Positions 50,445-59,924 of a DNA stretch of 64,000 nt are shown piece after piece. The stretch comes from Pseudomaricurvus hydrocarbonicus. GTDB taxonomy: Bacteria; Pseudomonadota; Gammaproteobacteria; Pseudomonadales; Cellvibrionaceae. Location of the stretch: the NCBI RefSeq assembly GCF_011602365.1, contig NZ_JAAONZ010000007.1:62001-126000 (forward strand), written 5' to 3'. The position numbers were made by a program, and so were the translations under genes. The first letter of the stretch is position 1; the number at the start of each line of letters is the position of its first letter. The notes beneath the pieces are model-generated. The model was not told the origin of the DNA. It worked only from the letters and a program-made list of their open reading frames with translations, and ran no database searches.

Positions 50445-52631
50445 ATGAAAAACAAATCGGTATTAATGAGCGCGATACTAAGCGCCATGGGCAGTCTGGG
50501 GAGTACAGCGGTCTACGCTGAAACTGCTGGTTCCGCCGCGGTGCTGGAAGAGATTGTCGTCACAGCACAGCGCCGGGAAGAAAACCTGTTGGATTTACCC
50601 CTGTCGGCGACAGCGTTTAATGGCGACATGTTGAAAAACAAAGGTGTGTCAAAAATTCAGGATTTACAAACGGCATCACCTTCGCTTTCGGTTACGGATA
50701 CGGGCCCTACGTTAAGTGTAAATATTCGGGGCATTGGTATTGCGACCAACACACCCAACATTACCGCAGGTGTTGCCACCTATGTAGACGGTTTGTTTCA
50801 GCCGCCCATTGTTCAATCCAGCAGCTTTTACGACATCGATACGGTGGAAGTGTTACGTGGTCCTCAAGGTACCTTTGTGGGTAATAATGCCACGGGTGGC
50901 GCTATCTTTATTAACACCAAAGATCCGCAATTGGGTGAGTTTGGTGGTTACGGAGAAATGAGTGCGGGTAATTACAACAATTTTGGGGTGGAAGGGGCAA
51001 TCAACATTCCGCTGTCTGATGATCTGGCGATCCGTATTGCCGGCTTCAAACGTGATCGTGACAGTTATTACGAGGACATTGGACCTTTTGATAATGATGC
51101 GGGTAAACAGGATGAATACAGCGCACGGTTGGGCGTGCTTTGGAACCCGGGAAATTTTGAAGCCCTGTTCAAAGCCCAGACCAACAAGCGTGACACCGGG
51201 GGGTATGCAGCACAGCCGGTGGCGGGTACCACCTATGGCAGCTTTCGCACGGATGATGCTTTTACCCTGGCCTTTGATGAAGATGTCTCTTATGAGGATG
51301 AAGGCGACATGTACAGCCTGGAGCTGAATTATGAGTTGCCGAACGGTGTGGTACTGAGATCGTTAAGCGGTTATCAGGATAAGTCCATCACCAATATATC
51401 CGACGTCGACGCTTCTACAGCACCCATCTTTGCCAATGGCGATATTGACGAAGACTACTATGCCAATGAAAAGCAAACCAGCCAGGAGATTAACATCATT
51501 TCTCCTACTGACGGCAAGTTTGACTGGGTGGTTGGTGGCTACTATCAGGAAACCGACATCGACATCATGATTGTGGATACCCAGGCCGGATTTCCCACCG
51601 ACATTCCCGGTGGCAATGAGCGCACCGTGACCGGTCTGTTTGCGCAGGGTAACTATGAACTGATTCCTTCTTTGGAGTTACAGGTGGGTGTGCGTCACTC
51701 CACCTATGAAGTTGAGGGCAGCGGTGGGATTTACATTGGTCGGGGCATCCCGGGGTTTCCAGCGGAAGGTTTGAAAGTCGCAGATTTAGCGGGGGAATAT
51801 GACGATAGCCGTACAACGGGTAAGGTCGCCCTAAACTGGTTTGTGGATGACAGTCAGCTGGTGTACGCGCAAGTGTCGACCGGTTACAAGCCCGGTGGGT
51901 TCAATTCCGCTACCTCGGAATTTGCAGCCGAAGATGTGCTCAGTTATGAACTGGGTTGGAAATTCAGTGCGATGGACGACCGTATCCGAACCCAGTTAAC
52001 GGCATTTTATAACGATTACCGCGATTTTCAATTTGCGGTGCTGGAGCCGTCAACCGGAGTCGAAGGCTCTGAGAATCTGGCCGACATGACCATCAAAGGC
52101 CTGGAGGCTCAGGTGCAGGCGCGTTTTGGTGCGTTGTCAATCAGCGGCAACATCGGTTACACCCAATCGGATCTGGCGGGACAGACGTTTATCAATGTGC
52201 GCCAATTGCCGGGCAATGGCCTGGGGCCGCAGTGTCCAGCCGGTGTACCATCATCGCCACCGCTGTGTTTTGACTATGCTCCCTACCAGCAAACCACCTC
52301 CGGTGGGGATGCGCTTTATGCCCCGGAGTGGACATACAATGTATCCGTCAGTTACGAGTTTGAGTTGGGGAAGGGGCTTTTCCTGACACCGCGGTTCAAT
52401 TATTCGCACGTGGATGAACAATTTACCTATCTGGCTTATTCGAAAGTCTCTGACACTCTTGAGAGCCGGGATTTGGTGAATGCCTCTGTGACCTTGACCA
52501 ATGACCAGTGGAAAGTTGAATTGTATGGCACCAATCTGACCGATCAGGAATATGTGTCTGGTCAGTTTGGCACGACAGAATTCTACGGGGCTCCCCGGGA
52601 ATACGGTGTGCGTCTAGGCGCATCCTTTTAA
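50445..52631 (+). CDS. TonB-dependent outer-membrane receptor
   Basis: A 728-residue receptor. Signal peptide MKNKSVLMSAILSAMGSLGSTAVYAE, then LEEIVVTAQRREENLLDLP and VLRGPQGTFVGNNATGGAIF. The barrel ends in YGVRLGASF with a terminal Phe. An extracellular loop carries a Cys pair (GPQCPAGVPSSPPLCF) that could form a disulfide and is rich in Pro; none of the other four receptors shows this. GAGGATAG lies a few bases before the ATG. It follows the exported serine hydrolase by 136 bases on the same strand and ends at a strong terminator, so hydrolase and receptor may form one unit. Confidence 0.93.
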   Translation: MKNKSVLMSAILSAMGSLGSTAVYAETAGSAAVLEEIVVTAQRREENLLDLPLSATAFNGDMLKNKGVSKIQDLQTASPSLSVTDTGPTLSVNIRGIGIATNTPNITAGVATYVDGLFQPPIVQSSSFYDIDTVEVLRGPQGTFVGNNATGGAIFINTKDPQLGEFGGYGEMSAGNYNNFGVEGAINIPLSDDLAIRIAGFKRDRDSYYEDIGPFDNDAGKQDEYSARLGVLWNPGNFEALFKAQTNKRDTGGYAAQPVAGTTYGSFRTDDAFTLAFDEDVSYEDEGDMYSLELNYELPNGVVLRSLSGYQDKSITNISDVDASTAPIFANGDIDEDYYANEKQTSQEINIISPTDGKFDWVVGGYYQETDIDIMIVDTQAGFPTDIPGGNERTVTGLFAQGNYELIPSLELQVGVRHSTYEVEGSGGIYIGRGIPGFPAEGLKVADLAGEYDDSRTTGKVALNWFVDDSQLVYAQVSTGYKPGGFNSATSEFAAEDVLSYELGWKFSAMDDRIRTQLTAFYNDYRDFQFAVLEPSTGVEGSENLADMTIKGLEAQVQARFGALSISGNIGYTQSDLAGQTFINVRQLPGNGLGPQCPAGVPSSPPLCFDYAPYQQTTSGGDALYAPEWTYNVSVSYEFELGKGLFLTPRFNYSHVDEQFTYLAYSKVSDTLESRDLVNASVTLTNDQWKVELYGTNLTDQEYVSGQFGTTEFYGAPREYGVRLGASF

Positions 52632-52665
52632 CACATGGCTTAATCATTGTGTTTCTTCTCAAGTT

Positions 52666-52697
52666 GCCGGTATCCCGCAAAGGGTACCGGCTTTTTT
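52666..52697 (+). terminator. Rho-independent terminator after TonB receptor
   Basis: GCCGGTATCCC pairs with GGGTACCGGC around a short loop, followed by six T. It sits between the receptor and the convergent sulfatase. Confidence 0.85.
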
Positions 52698-52765
52698 CAC
52701 TGAGAAAGAACGATCAGAACGAAGAGAGCTGCTGTGTGTACGTTCAACAGTACCTCCCATTAGTA

Positions 52766-54313
52766 TCACCAGTTCATGTATTCTTCCACCAGCTGATCAA
52801 TTGTAAAACTTGCCGGCCGTTGGCTAGGTGGATATTCCTTGAAAGTCTCAAAAAATTTACGAATTTCCATCATGGCAATACCACCTTGGGCCATGATCTT
52901 TCGGACTCTCCATTCATTGTAGGTATTGGAATCGGTGTCAGCTCGTTCATAGGGATCCCGACGGAGATTGAAGAGTTTGGGGCTGCGCAGAGTCACAAAC
53001 GGTTCACGCCATACGTCGAAGCGTTTGGCTCGCTGTTCGGCATACACCAGTTTCCAGTCGCCAACTCGGGCGGAGACTAAATTGCCATCATCACTGAAGT
53101 AGAAAAAGCTTCGACGTGGAGCATCGTTACTTTTTCCTGTTAAGAGGGGTAAAAAATTATAACCATCCAGATGTACATTAAAAGTTTTGTTACCAACTTC
53201 TTTTCCTTTTAGGAGCTGTTCTTTGACATTGGTTTCGCCCGCAGCGGCCATCAAGGTTGGAACCCAATCAAGGTGGGACATGATCTGGTTATTAATGCTG
53301 CCGGCCTTAATGTGCCCCGGCCAGCGAGCGAGAGCCGGTACTCGGAACCCACCTTCCCAATTGGTGTTTTTTTCACCCCGAAAAGGTGTGATTCCTGCAT
53401 CAGGCCAGGTGTTGTAGTGCACGCCATTGTCTGAGGAATAGATGACTATGGTGTTATCAGCGATGCCCATTTTATCCAGTTTATCGAGTAGCTGACCTAC
53501 CTGTTGATCGTGGGCGACCATAGCGTCGTTATAAAATCCCTGACCAGATAGACCTTCTTCTTCTTTACTGATATGAGTCCAGAAATGCATTCTTGTTGGA
53601 TTAAACCAGACAAAGAAAGGTTTTCCAGCACGATCAGCTTTATCAATAAAATTATTGGTGGCTTTCAGGAATTCATGATCAATCGTTTCCATCCGTTTGG
53701 TGGTAAGTGGACCAGAATCTTCTATCCGCCCATCGGCGTAACTGTGAATGACACCTCTTGGTCCAAATTTCTTCTGAAATTCCGGATCTTTTGGATAGTC
53801 CGGATCTTCAGGTTCTTCCTCGGCATTCATATGATAGAGATTGCCAAAGAATTCATCGAAGCCGTGATTGGTGGGCAGGAATTCATCTCGATCTCCCAGA
53901 TGATTCTTGCCAAAATGACCCGTAGCATAGCCTTCAGCTTTTAAAAGTTCGGCCAGGGTGACATCTTTAGCTCGCAATCCGCGGTCCGATCCCGGCATAC
54001 CGACCTTTGTCAGGCCTGTCCGGATGGGGTGCTGGCCGGTAATGAAGGCTGCGCGCCCAGCGGTACAGCTCTGTTCCCCATAATAATCCGTAAAGAGGAC
54101 ACCCTCATTGGCGATTCTATCAATGTTGGGGGTCTGGTAGCCCATTAGCCCATGGCTATAGCGACTGATATTAGTGATACCAATGTCATCTCCCCAGATT
54201 ACAAGAATGTTGGGTTTCTTATTTTCTGCCTGAACCCAACAGCTGAACAGGAGGGCGATGACAACTGCAATCCAGGGTGTGTGACGATTTGTGTGATTAA
54301 AAGTTGTCGGCAT
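52766..54313 (-). CDS. Exported sulfatase (alkaline phosphatase superfamily)
   Basis: A 515-residue sulfatase. A signal peptide ends at about residue 29 (WIAVVIALLFSCWVQA). Metal ligands Asp42-Asp43 lie in NILVIWGDDIG, and Cys83 in SCTAGRAAF (C-x-A-x-R type) is the residue converted to formylglycine. Later SSDNGVHYNTW and FRGEKNTNWEGGFRVPAL complete the family set. It would release sulfate from an organic sulfate ester in the periplasm. No formylglycine-generating enzyme is seen in the window. The start MPTTFNHTN gives the export signal; 18 earlier codons are excluded. It reads toward the TonB receptor and may supply desulfated ligand to it. Confidence 0.92.
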   Translation of the reverse strand: MPTTFNHTNRHTPWIAVVIALLFSCWVQAENKKPNILVIWGDDIGITNISRYSHGLMGYQTPNIDRIANEGVLFTDYYGEQSCTAGRAAFITGQHPIRTGLTKVGMPGSDRGLRAKDVTLAELLKAEGYATGHFGKNHLGDRDEFLPTNHGFDEFFGNLYHMNAEEEPEDPDYPKDPEFQKKFGPRGVIHSYADGRIEDSGPLTTKRMETIDHEFLKATNNFIDKADRAGKPFFVWFNPTRMHFWTHISKEEEGLSGQGFYNDAMVAHDQQVGQLLDKLDKMGIADNTIVIYSSDNGVHYNTWPDAGITPFRGEKNTNWEGGFRVPALARWPGHIKAGSINNQIMSHLDWVPTLMAAAGETNVKEQLLKGKEVGNKTFNVHLDGYNFLPLLTGKSNDAPRRSFFYFSDDGNLVSARVGDWKLVYAEQRAKRFDVWREPFVTLRSPKLFNLRRDPYERADTDSNTYNEWRVRKIMAQGGIAMMEIRKFFETFKEYPPSQRPASFTIDQLVEEYMNW

Positions 54314-54479
54314 ATTTGTAGTCTCTTTTTGTCCTTCTACCCCGTTAGGGGCAGTCAATGACGGCACCTGGTGAATTGTAGGAGTTCACTGATGAAATTA
54401 TTCCGCGTACCGGTCAAGGTGATTTTTCGATGGGCAAAAAATCACCGGGTGATCAACTATTTGGCAATCGTTGTTGCTT

Positions 54480-55880
54480 TCATGCCGAATTCTCAGAACA
54501 CTTAAGGTTGTTATTGGTTGAAGTTATGTTCCAATGTCCAACCTCTTTTAAAGACTCCCGATAGGCTTTTAAACCGGAATAAATAATGACTGCAGCCAGT
54601 GGGTAGAATACACCGCAGATGATCGCTATTGACTTGTTTAAAGACTGATCACTGCCAAATACATAATCCGTAAAAAAAGCAACGAGACTGCCGCCAAAAG
54701 CAAGCCCCATTATGTTTGTCATAAAGACGAGGAGCGCTCCCACCTGTCCTCGCATTTGATTGGGAGTTATAATTTGCAATGCGGCTAGTGCTGGGCCTAA
54801 ATAAGCATAATGAAAGAAAATGGCGATACTGACACAGATCAAAGCGATATTAGGGTTGGCAGAAAGGGGGCCTAAAACCGCTGGAATGAAGGCGGCAATC
54901 GAGACTAGCATGGTGACTCGCATGTTGGCATCAACATATCCAATCTTTCTTAAAAAATCAGAAAAAAACGTTCCTGCGTAAGTGCCCGATGCGCCTGCAA
55001 TTAGAAAGATAAGTCCAAATTTCTTACCCGCTTCTTCTTTTGGCATGTCATACGTGCGCTGTAAAAATTCGGGGTACCATGAGAGTATGCCGTATCCAAC
55101 AATGGATATGGCTGAAGCACCCAACATCAAGCCGAGATAAGCACGTTTTCTTTGTAGCAAAAACGATGAGATCTCGCTGAAAGAAAGAGACTTTGTTGTT
55201 GATGAATCGCTACGCTTCATCATGTTTTGGCGCGCGGGTTCTTTAATAAACAGTAACAACAGGCCTATGATAAAGCCTGGCAGACCGACAACAATGAATG
55301 TACTTTGCCAGGGTTTTAGCGAACCCAACATAAAAACTGAACTGCCGTTACCGCTGGCAAAAAATTGATAAACGGCACCGCCGATGATATAGGCCAGGCC
55401 TCCACCCAGAGTAACGCCCATTGCGAAAATGGAAAGGGCTTTAGGCAGTTTTTCCGCTTTGAAATAATCACCTAGTAATGAATAGGCGCCGGGCGAGAGG
55501 CTGGCTTCACCGACACCCACACCAACTCGGGCTATAAAAAGTTGCTGTATATTTTGCACCAGACCACAAAGGCAGGTCATCACGCTCCAGGAAAATACAC
55601 CAATAGAGACAACCAGACGTCTGCTGTGAGAATCAACAATTCGACCAAGGGGTATTCCCATGAATGAGTACAAAATGGCGAAAGCGAATCCGTGAAGTAA
55701 GCTGAATTGAAAGTCGGTAATGTCGAATTCCTGACGAATAGGGCCGACCAGCATACTCAGTACCAGCCGGTCTACAAACGACAGTATATATGCCGCCAAC
55801 AGCAGGGCTAATACATAATTCCTGTAGAGTTTACTGGGAGTAAACTTCTCTCCATTCATAACAAGTCGGTTATTTGCCAT
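54480..55880 (-). CDS. Spinster-like MFS transporter
   Basis: A 466-residue major facilitator with about twelve membrane segments. YILSFVDRLVLSMLVGPIRQEF at the first segment and GVGVGEASLSPGAYSLLGDYF are typical of the spinster-like group, which moves lipids, sugars or organic acids. The MFS loop GIPLGRIVDSHSRRLVV is also present. The C-terminal 30 residues are hydrophilic. It is 166 bases after the sulfatase start on the same strand, so it may be transcribed with that gene; it could carry the desulfated product inward. Codon and base use are AT-rich compared with the first half of the window. Confidence 0.87.
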   Translation of the reverse strand: MANNRLVMNGEKFTPSKLYRNYVLALLLAAYILSFVDRLVLSMLVGPIRQEFDITDFQFSLLHGFAFAILYSFMGIPLGRIVDSHSRRLVVSIGVFSWSVMTCLCGLVQNIQQLFIARVGVGVGEASLSPGAYSLLGDYFKAEKLPKALSIFAMGVTLGGGLAYIIGGAVYQFFASGNGSSVFMLGSLKPWQSTFIVVGLPGFIIGLLLLFIKEPARQNMMKRSDSSTTKSLSFSEISSFLLQRKRAYLGLMLGASAISIVGYGILSWYPEFLQRTYDMPKEEAGKKFGLIFLIAGASGTYAGTFFSDFLRKIGYVDANMRVTMLVSIAAFIPAVLGPLSANPNIALICVSIAIFFHYAYLGPALAALQIITPNQMRGQVGALLVFMTNIMGLAFGGSLVAFFTDYVFGSDQSLNKSIAIICGVFYPLAAVIIYSGLKAYRESLKEVGHWNITSTNNNLKCSENSA

Positions 55881-56141
55881 TTTTTATACCTAATTATAAG
55901 AGAAATTGACCTTTCGATTATGTTTTAAAATTGTCAATAAGTCGGACATCAAAGAGATCTACATATTATGATAAAAATTCATCTGCTTTGATACGTTGCC
56001 CTAATATTCATCATATATCTGATAACCGTATAGTGAGTATTATAATTCTATTTTAGAGGAAGGAGGATCCTCATGATCAATGTCTCCATTATACGATAAT
56101 GTTGAACCTGAATTTCTAATGCAGTCTCCCGGATAAGAACG

Positions 56142-57179
56142 TTAGGCCAAAGCGTGTGCATCATCGTCAATCACCGCTAGAAGACTACCCTGATTACTGC
56201 CGTCGAAAAGGGCGTTGAATATTGATGGCAAGTTTTCGAATCCAGATCGCACGTCCAGTCTGGTAATGATATCCCCACTCTGCATCCAGGATGTGAGATC
56301 GTTTAATGCTTTTGGAATATCATCCAGGTAATCGGAATACAGGAAACCTTGCATGTGAATACTTCCATAGATCAATCTCATCATATTCGAGAAAGCAGGT
56401 GCCGGGCCGTCTTGATTATAAGCAGCTATCTGACCGCACAAAATAATCCGACCAAATTTTGCCATATTGTCTACAGCCGCCTGTAATATTTGACCACCGA
56501 CATTGTCGTAAAAAATATCGATGCCATTCGGACAGTGATCTTTAAGCGCGGAGTTTACATCTTCAGTGTGGTAATCAATGGCGCCATCCAATCCACATTC
56601 ATTCATAAGCCAATCACATTTGTTCTTGCCTCCGGCTATGCCGATGACCCGACAGCCTTTGAGCCTGCCGATTTGAGCTGCGACCGAGCCCGTGGAACCG
56701 GCCGCACCTGAGACGACCAATGTTTCCCCCGGACGTGGCTGACCGATACGTGTAATCCCGAAATATGCTGTAAGACTGTTGATGCCCAATTTACCGACGG
56801 ACTCGATAGCGCTGATACCCTCAGGTATAAATTTCGGTGATAATTCAGAAACATCAATGATGTCATACTCGCTCCAGCAGCTCGATATGATGATTCGAGA
56901 TCCTACGGGGTAACGAGAGTTCCGTGACTCAACAACACGGCAGGCCGCCAGAGCTTGAACGGGTGTCCCCAGATCAATGGTCCGATAGAGGCTATTACTT
57001 GGTTCTGACATCCAGTTGCGCATAGTGGGGGCACACTGAAACAGAAGGTTGCGAATTCGTATCTCGCCGCTCTTCAGAGGACGTACATCGTGATTACCAT
57101 TAACCAGCTCCAGGTTGTTCATCTGTAATAAACCCTTTGGTCGACTGCGGAGCAACCATTGGCGATTATGTGATGTCAT
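56142..57179 (-). CDS. MDR oxidoreductase, prostaglandin-reductase-like
   Basis: A 345-residue zinc-independent medium-chain reductase. The N-terminal GroES-like part includes QWLLRSRPKGLL and MRNWMSEPSNS; the NADP-binding fold is VVSGAAGSTGSVAAQIGRLKG, followed by YDNVGGQILQAAVD and GRIILCGQIAAYN. These are the marks of the leukotriene B4 dehydrogenase/15-oxoprostaglandin 13-reductase (CurA-like) group, which reduces the double bond of enones with NADPH. No zinc-binding Cys set is present, as normal for this group. The AGGAATAAAG region before the start is a fair ribosome site. It is 261 bases upstream of the MFS gene on the same strand. Confidence 0.87.
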   Translation of the reverse strand: MTSHNRQWLLRSRPKGLLQMNNLELVNGNHDVRPLKSGEIRIRNLLFQCAPTMRNWMSEPSNSLYRTIDLGTPVQALAACRVVESRNSRYPVGSRIIISSCWSEYDIIDVSELSPKFIPEGISAIESVGKLGINSLTAYFGITRIGQPRPGETLVVSGAAGSTGSVAAQIGRLKGCRVIGIAGGKNKCDWLMNECGLDGAIDYHTEDVNSALKDHCPNGIDIFYDNVGGQILQAAVDNMAKFGRIILCGQIAAYNQDGPAPAFSNMMRLIYGSIHMQGFLYSDYLDDIPKALNDLTSWMQSGDIITRLDVRSGFENLPSIFNALFDGSNQGSLLAVIDDDAHALA

Positions 57180-57474
57180 TTCTTTATTCCTATTGCTAAT
57201 AATCTTGACAGGTAGTGAAACAGAGTCACTAGCTTGAAACTGATACTTCGCGTCACCTTTAATTGTCTAATAAAGCTTCCAGGTTATTAAAGGAAAAGTA
57301 GCGGTAGAGATTAAGTTGTGGATGAAAAAATGGCCGGTTTAGACACAATATGGGGGCATAAAATTCATGGCCATTGATACTGAAGTGGTTAATTTTTATA
57401 AGTTCAGTATCCGCTTCGTACACGCAAGCTCTGGCTGGAAAGAGCTTCATTTTTTGCCAAAGCATTGATGTGTC

Positions 57475-57510
57475 AAAAAATTTCTCCAGTCGCATCCGCG
57501 ACTGGAGAAA
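57475..57510 (-). terminator. Terminator after TonB receptor
   Basis: Minus-strand TTTCTCCAGTCG and CGACTGGAGAAA pair perfectly around a short loop, followed by a TTTTTT tract. It lies 12 bases after the receptor stop. The 342-base gap to the MDR gene holds nothing else convincing. Confidence 0.9.
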
Positions 57511-57521
57511 CGACCTTAAGG

Positions 57522-59924
57522 TTAAAACCAGTTGTATGAAAAGGTCAGGCCATAAGTAGCAGGCATGCCATTGAAGCGTAGAATACTATCGGTGCTCTTC
57601 ATGGTGTTGTTAGCATAGAATTCGTCGGTTACATTGCGGCCCCAGAGAATTAAACTCCATTGATCGTCTGCAGCGCGTAATCCGGCACGAAGACCCAGCA
57701 AAGTGTAAGAATCCAGCTCGAAGACAGGATCCAGAGGTGCTTCACTGCTGGCGTAATCGGACTGCGTACTTCCGGAATAGGAGACATCGGCACCGATAGA
57801 GGCTATCAAGTTGTCCGAGATATCATGTTCATAATTGACCAAAGCCGTAAACTGAAATTCTGGTGTGAATGGGAATTCTGAACCGGAAAGATCAACAGGC
57901 GTAAGGCCGGTTTGAGTGTACCCGGTAAATTCTTCCACTTCCGTTTCCAGATATGAGCCTGCCAAACTTAGAAATAAGCCATCCATGGGACTGGACTGTA
58001 GCTCAAACTCAACACCATTAATTTTGGATTCAGGTATATTCGCCAAAATAAACACAGAGCCGAAAGCAGAAGGGGTCTTAGTCAGCATTTGCTTGTTGGT
58101 ATAGTCATAGCTGAATGCCGCCGCATTAAACTGAGCTGCTCCGTCGAACAAGGTGGCCTTAACGCCAACTTCCAGCGCAATCAACTTTTCCTGTACCACC
58201 GGCTCCAGTGACAGATCCGTGCTGGCTGCCAGTGTTGGGAAAGAACCAGATTTGAAACCCCGGCTGTAAGAGGTATAGAGCATGACATCTTCGTTAAGGA
58301 AATAGTTTAATCCAAGCTTGGCCGAGGTAGAGTCTTCGTTAAGATTTTTAGGTCTGCTGCCGGATACCAGGGGATCTGTATCATGAAGAATCGTATAGCA
58401 CTCGCCCTGTTGTGTGTCTGTGCCGAAGATGCCATTAAAAAGCTGAGCCATATCACCGTAGATGTCAGCAGAACACCCTTCAAAGTCAATTTCATCATGA
58501 GACTGGCGAGCGGCTACGGTTAAATTCAGCTGATCAGTAAGTTGCCACTCAGTATGGGCAAATACAGAGATAGATTCCCCTTCCTGATCAGTGAAGTAAT
58601 TAATTCTCTGGAATCCTCCGACACCACCTTCTGTGTTAGTGTTTGAAGCCAGATCATGATTAAGACGCGTTGTAGATTCAACCTTGTCGGTACTGTAGTA
58701 GGCACCCGCGAGCCAGGTAACCGTGTCGTTACTGCCTGATAAGCGCAGCTCCTGTGAAAAAGCATTAATGTCGGCGACAATTGTGTAACCGGAATTGGTT
58801 AGATATGATTCTGGAACGTAGCCATTCGCCAATGCCAGATTGTTGATCAGATCTTCAATCTCTGGGTCTGAAACCGGTGCCCCGCCCCAACCATCACGAC
58901 TGTGGCTGGAGCCATGATCTTTAAAGTTTGAAAAACCTGACAGTGACGTCAGTGTCAGATCATCATTAATATGCCAATTTAAAGTCAGTGAAGCGGCTTT
59001 TTGCTCATGATCACGTGAGAAGTCAGAGTTTCTAGTCCAATCAGCAATACTGTTGTCGTCTCTGGAATCAATGGACCAGTATTCTTCAATCTTGTTGACA
59101 ACGGCCGTATTGCTTTCTCTTTGCCAGGCGCGTTGATTAGCCTGTGGTGCGATAGTGTCTGATTTATCTGCCCACCAATTTAAACTTAACAGGGCATCAA
59201 CATTTTCAGACAGGTCAGCTTCTACTAACAAACGAACTCCGGTTTTATCTTTTTCTCCCAAAGTATCATTACTGCTTACGCTCTCTTGCCAACCTTCATT
59301 GGATTGAGTGGTTTTGAACGCGAGTCTGGCTCTCACGGCATCACTGATCGAGCCACTAACAAAGCCTTCCGCATCGTATGTCTCATAGTTACCGACACCG
59401 AAAGTCATACCCGCTTCAAACACTTCTGTGGGTTTATTGGCAATATAGTTGATTGCTCCGCCGGTTGAATTTCGACCAAAAAGTGTGCCTTGGGGGCCTT
59501 TCATAACTTCGACACGCTCAACGTCCATCATTGGGCCGTTACTCATTATTGGGAAAGGCACAGCTACTTCATCGTTGTAAATTCCGACGGTTGAAGTGGC
59601 CTGCAGGCTACCCTCGTTAAAGCCAACACCCCGCATGGTGTAAACGGGTGTGCCTGATCCAGAATCACTGTAGTTTAATCCCGGTGTGACAATCGCCAGG
59701 TCTGAGACATCATCAATGGATAATTCTTTAAGAGTGTCACCGCTGAGGGCGGTAATAGACATGCCTACATCGTTAGTGCTTTGCTCACGCTTTTGTGAGG
59801 TGACGACAATTTCTTCAATTTCCAGAGCATTTGCTATAGGACTCAGGCAGCTGATAAAAACACACCCACTGACTGCTAAGCATAAGGCATTTTTTTTGAA
59901 CGCTGGTTGATTATGGCTAGACAT
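57522..59924 (-). CDS. TonB-dependent outer-membrane receptor
   Basis: An 800-residue TonB-dependent receptor. The signal peptide region is NALCLAVSGCVFISCLSPIANA; IEEIVVTSQKREQSTNDVG opens the plug and VMKGPQGTLFGRNSTGGAIN is its core. The barrel ends YGLTFSYNWF with terminal Phe. Two Cys residues in a central loop (FEGCSADIYG, GECYTILHD) could form an external disulfide. The start MSSHNQPAFKK has AGAGGA just upstream; 35 earlier codons were rejected. A perfect hairpin terminator follows. It is bordered by a 1.2 kb AT-rich gap and diverges from the enoyl-CoA hydratase/ligase pair, which suggests uptake and activation of the same compound. Confidence 0.93.
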   Translation of the reverse strand: MSSHNQPAFKKNALCLAVSGCVFISCLSPIANALEIEEIVVTSQKREQSTNDVGMSITALSGDTLKELSIDDVSDLAIVTPGLNYSDSGSGTPVYTMRGVGFNEGSLQATSTVGIYNDEVAVPFPIMSNGPMMDVERVEVMKGPQGTLFGRNSTGGAINYIANKPTEVFEAGMTFGVGNYETYDAEGFVSGSISDAVRARLAFKTTQSNEGWQESVSSNDTLGEKDKTGVRLLVEADLSENVDALLSLNWWADKSDTIAPQANQRAWQRESNTAVVNKIEEYWSIDSRDDNSIADWTRNSDFSRDHEQKAASLTLNWHINDDLTLTSLSGFSNFKDHGSSHSRDGWGGAPVSDPEIEDLINNLALANGYVPESYLTNSGYTIVADINAFSQELRLSGSNDTVTWLAGAYYSTDKVESTTRLNHDLASNTNTEGGVGGFQRINYFTDQEGESISVFAHTEWQLTDQLNLTVAARQSHDEIDFEGCSADIYGDMAQLFNGIFGTDTQQGECYTILHDTDPLVSGSRPKNLNEDSTSAKLGLNYFLNEDVMLYTSYSRGFKSGSFPTLAASTDLSLEPVVQEKLIALEVGVKATLFDGAAQFNAAAFSYDYTNKQMLTKTPSAFGSVFILANIPESKINGVEFELQSSPMDGLFLSLAGSYLETEVEEFTGYTQTGLTPVDLSGSEFPFTPEFQFTALVNYEHDISDNLIASIGADVSYSGSTQSDYASSEAPLDPVFELDSYTLLGLRAGLRAADDQWSLILWGRNVTDEFYANNTMKSTDSILRFNGMPATYGLTFSYNWF

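Noticed and set aside
57259-57495. 78-residue minus-strand frame
   Set aside because: Its start codon lies inside the hairpin terminator of the TonB receptor, there is no good ribosome site and no family resemblance.
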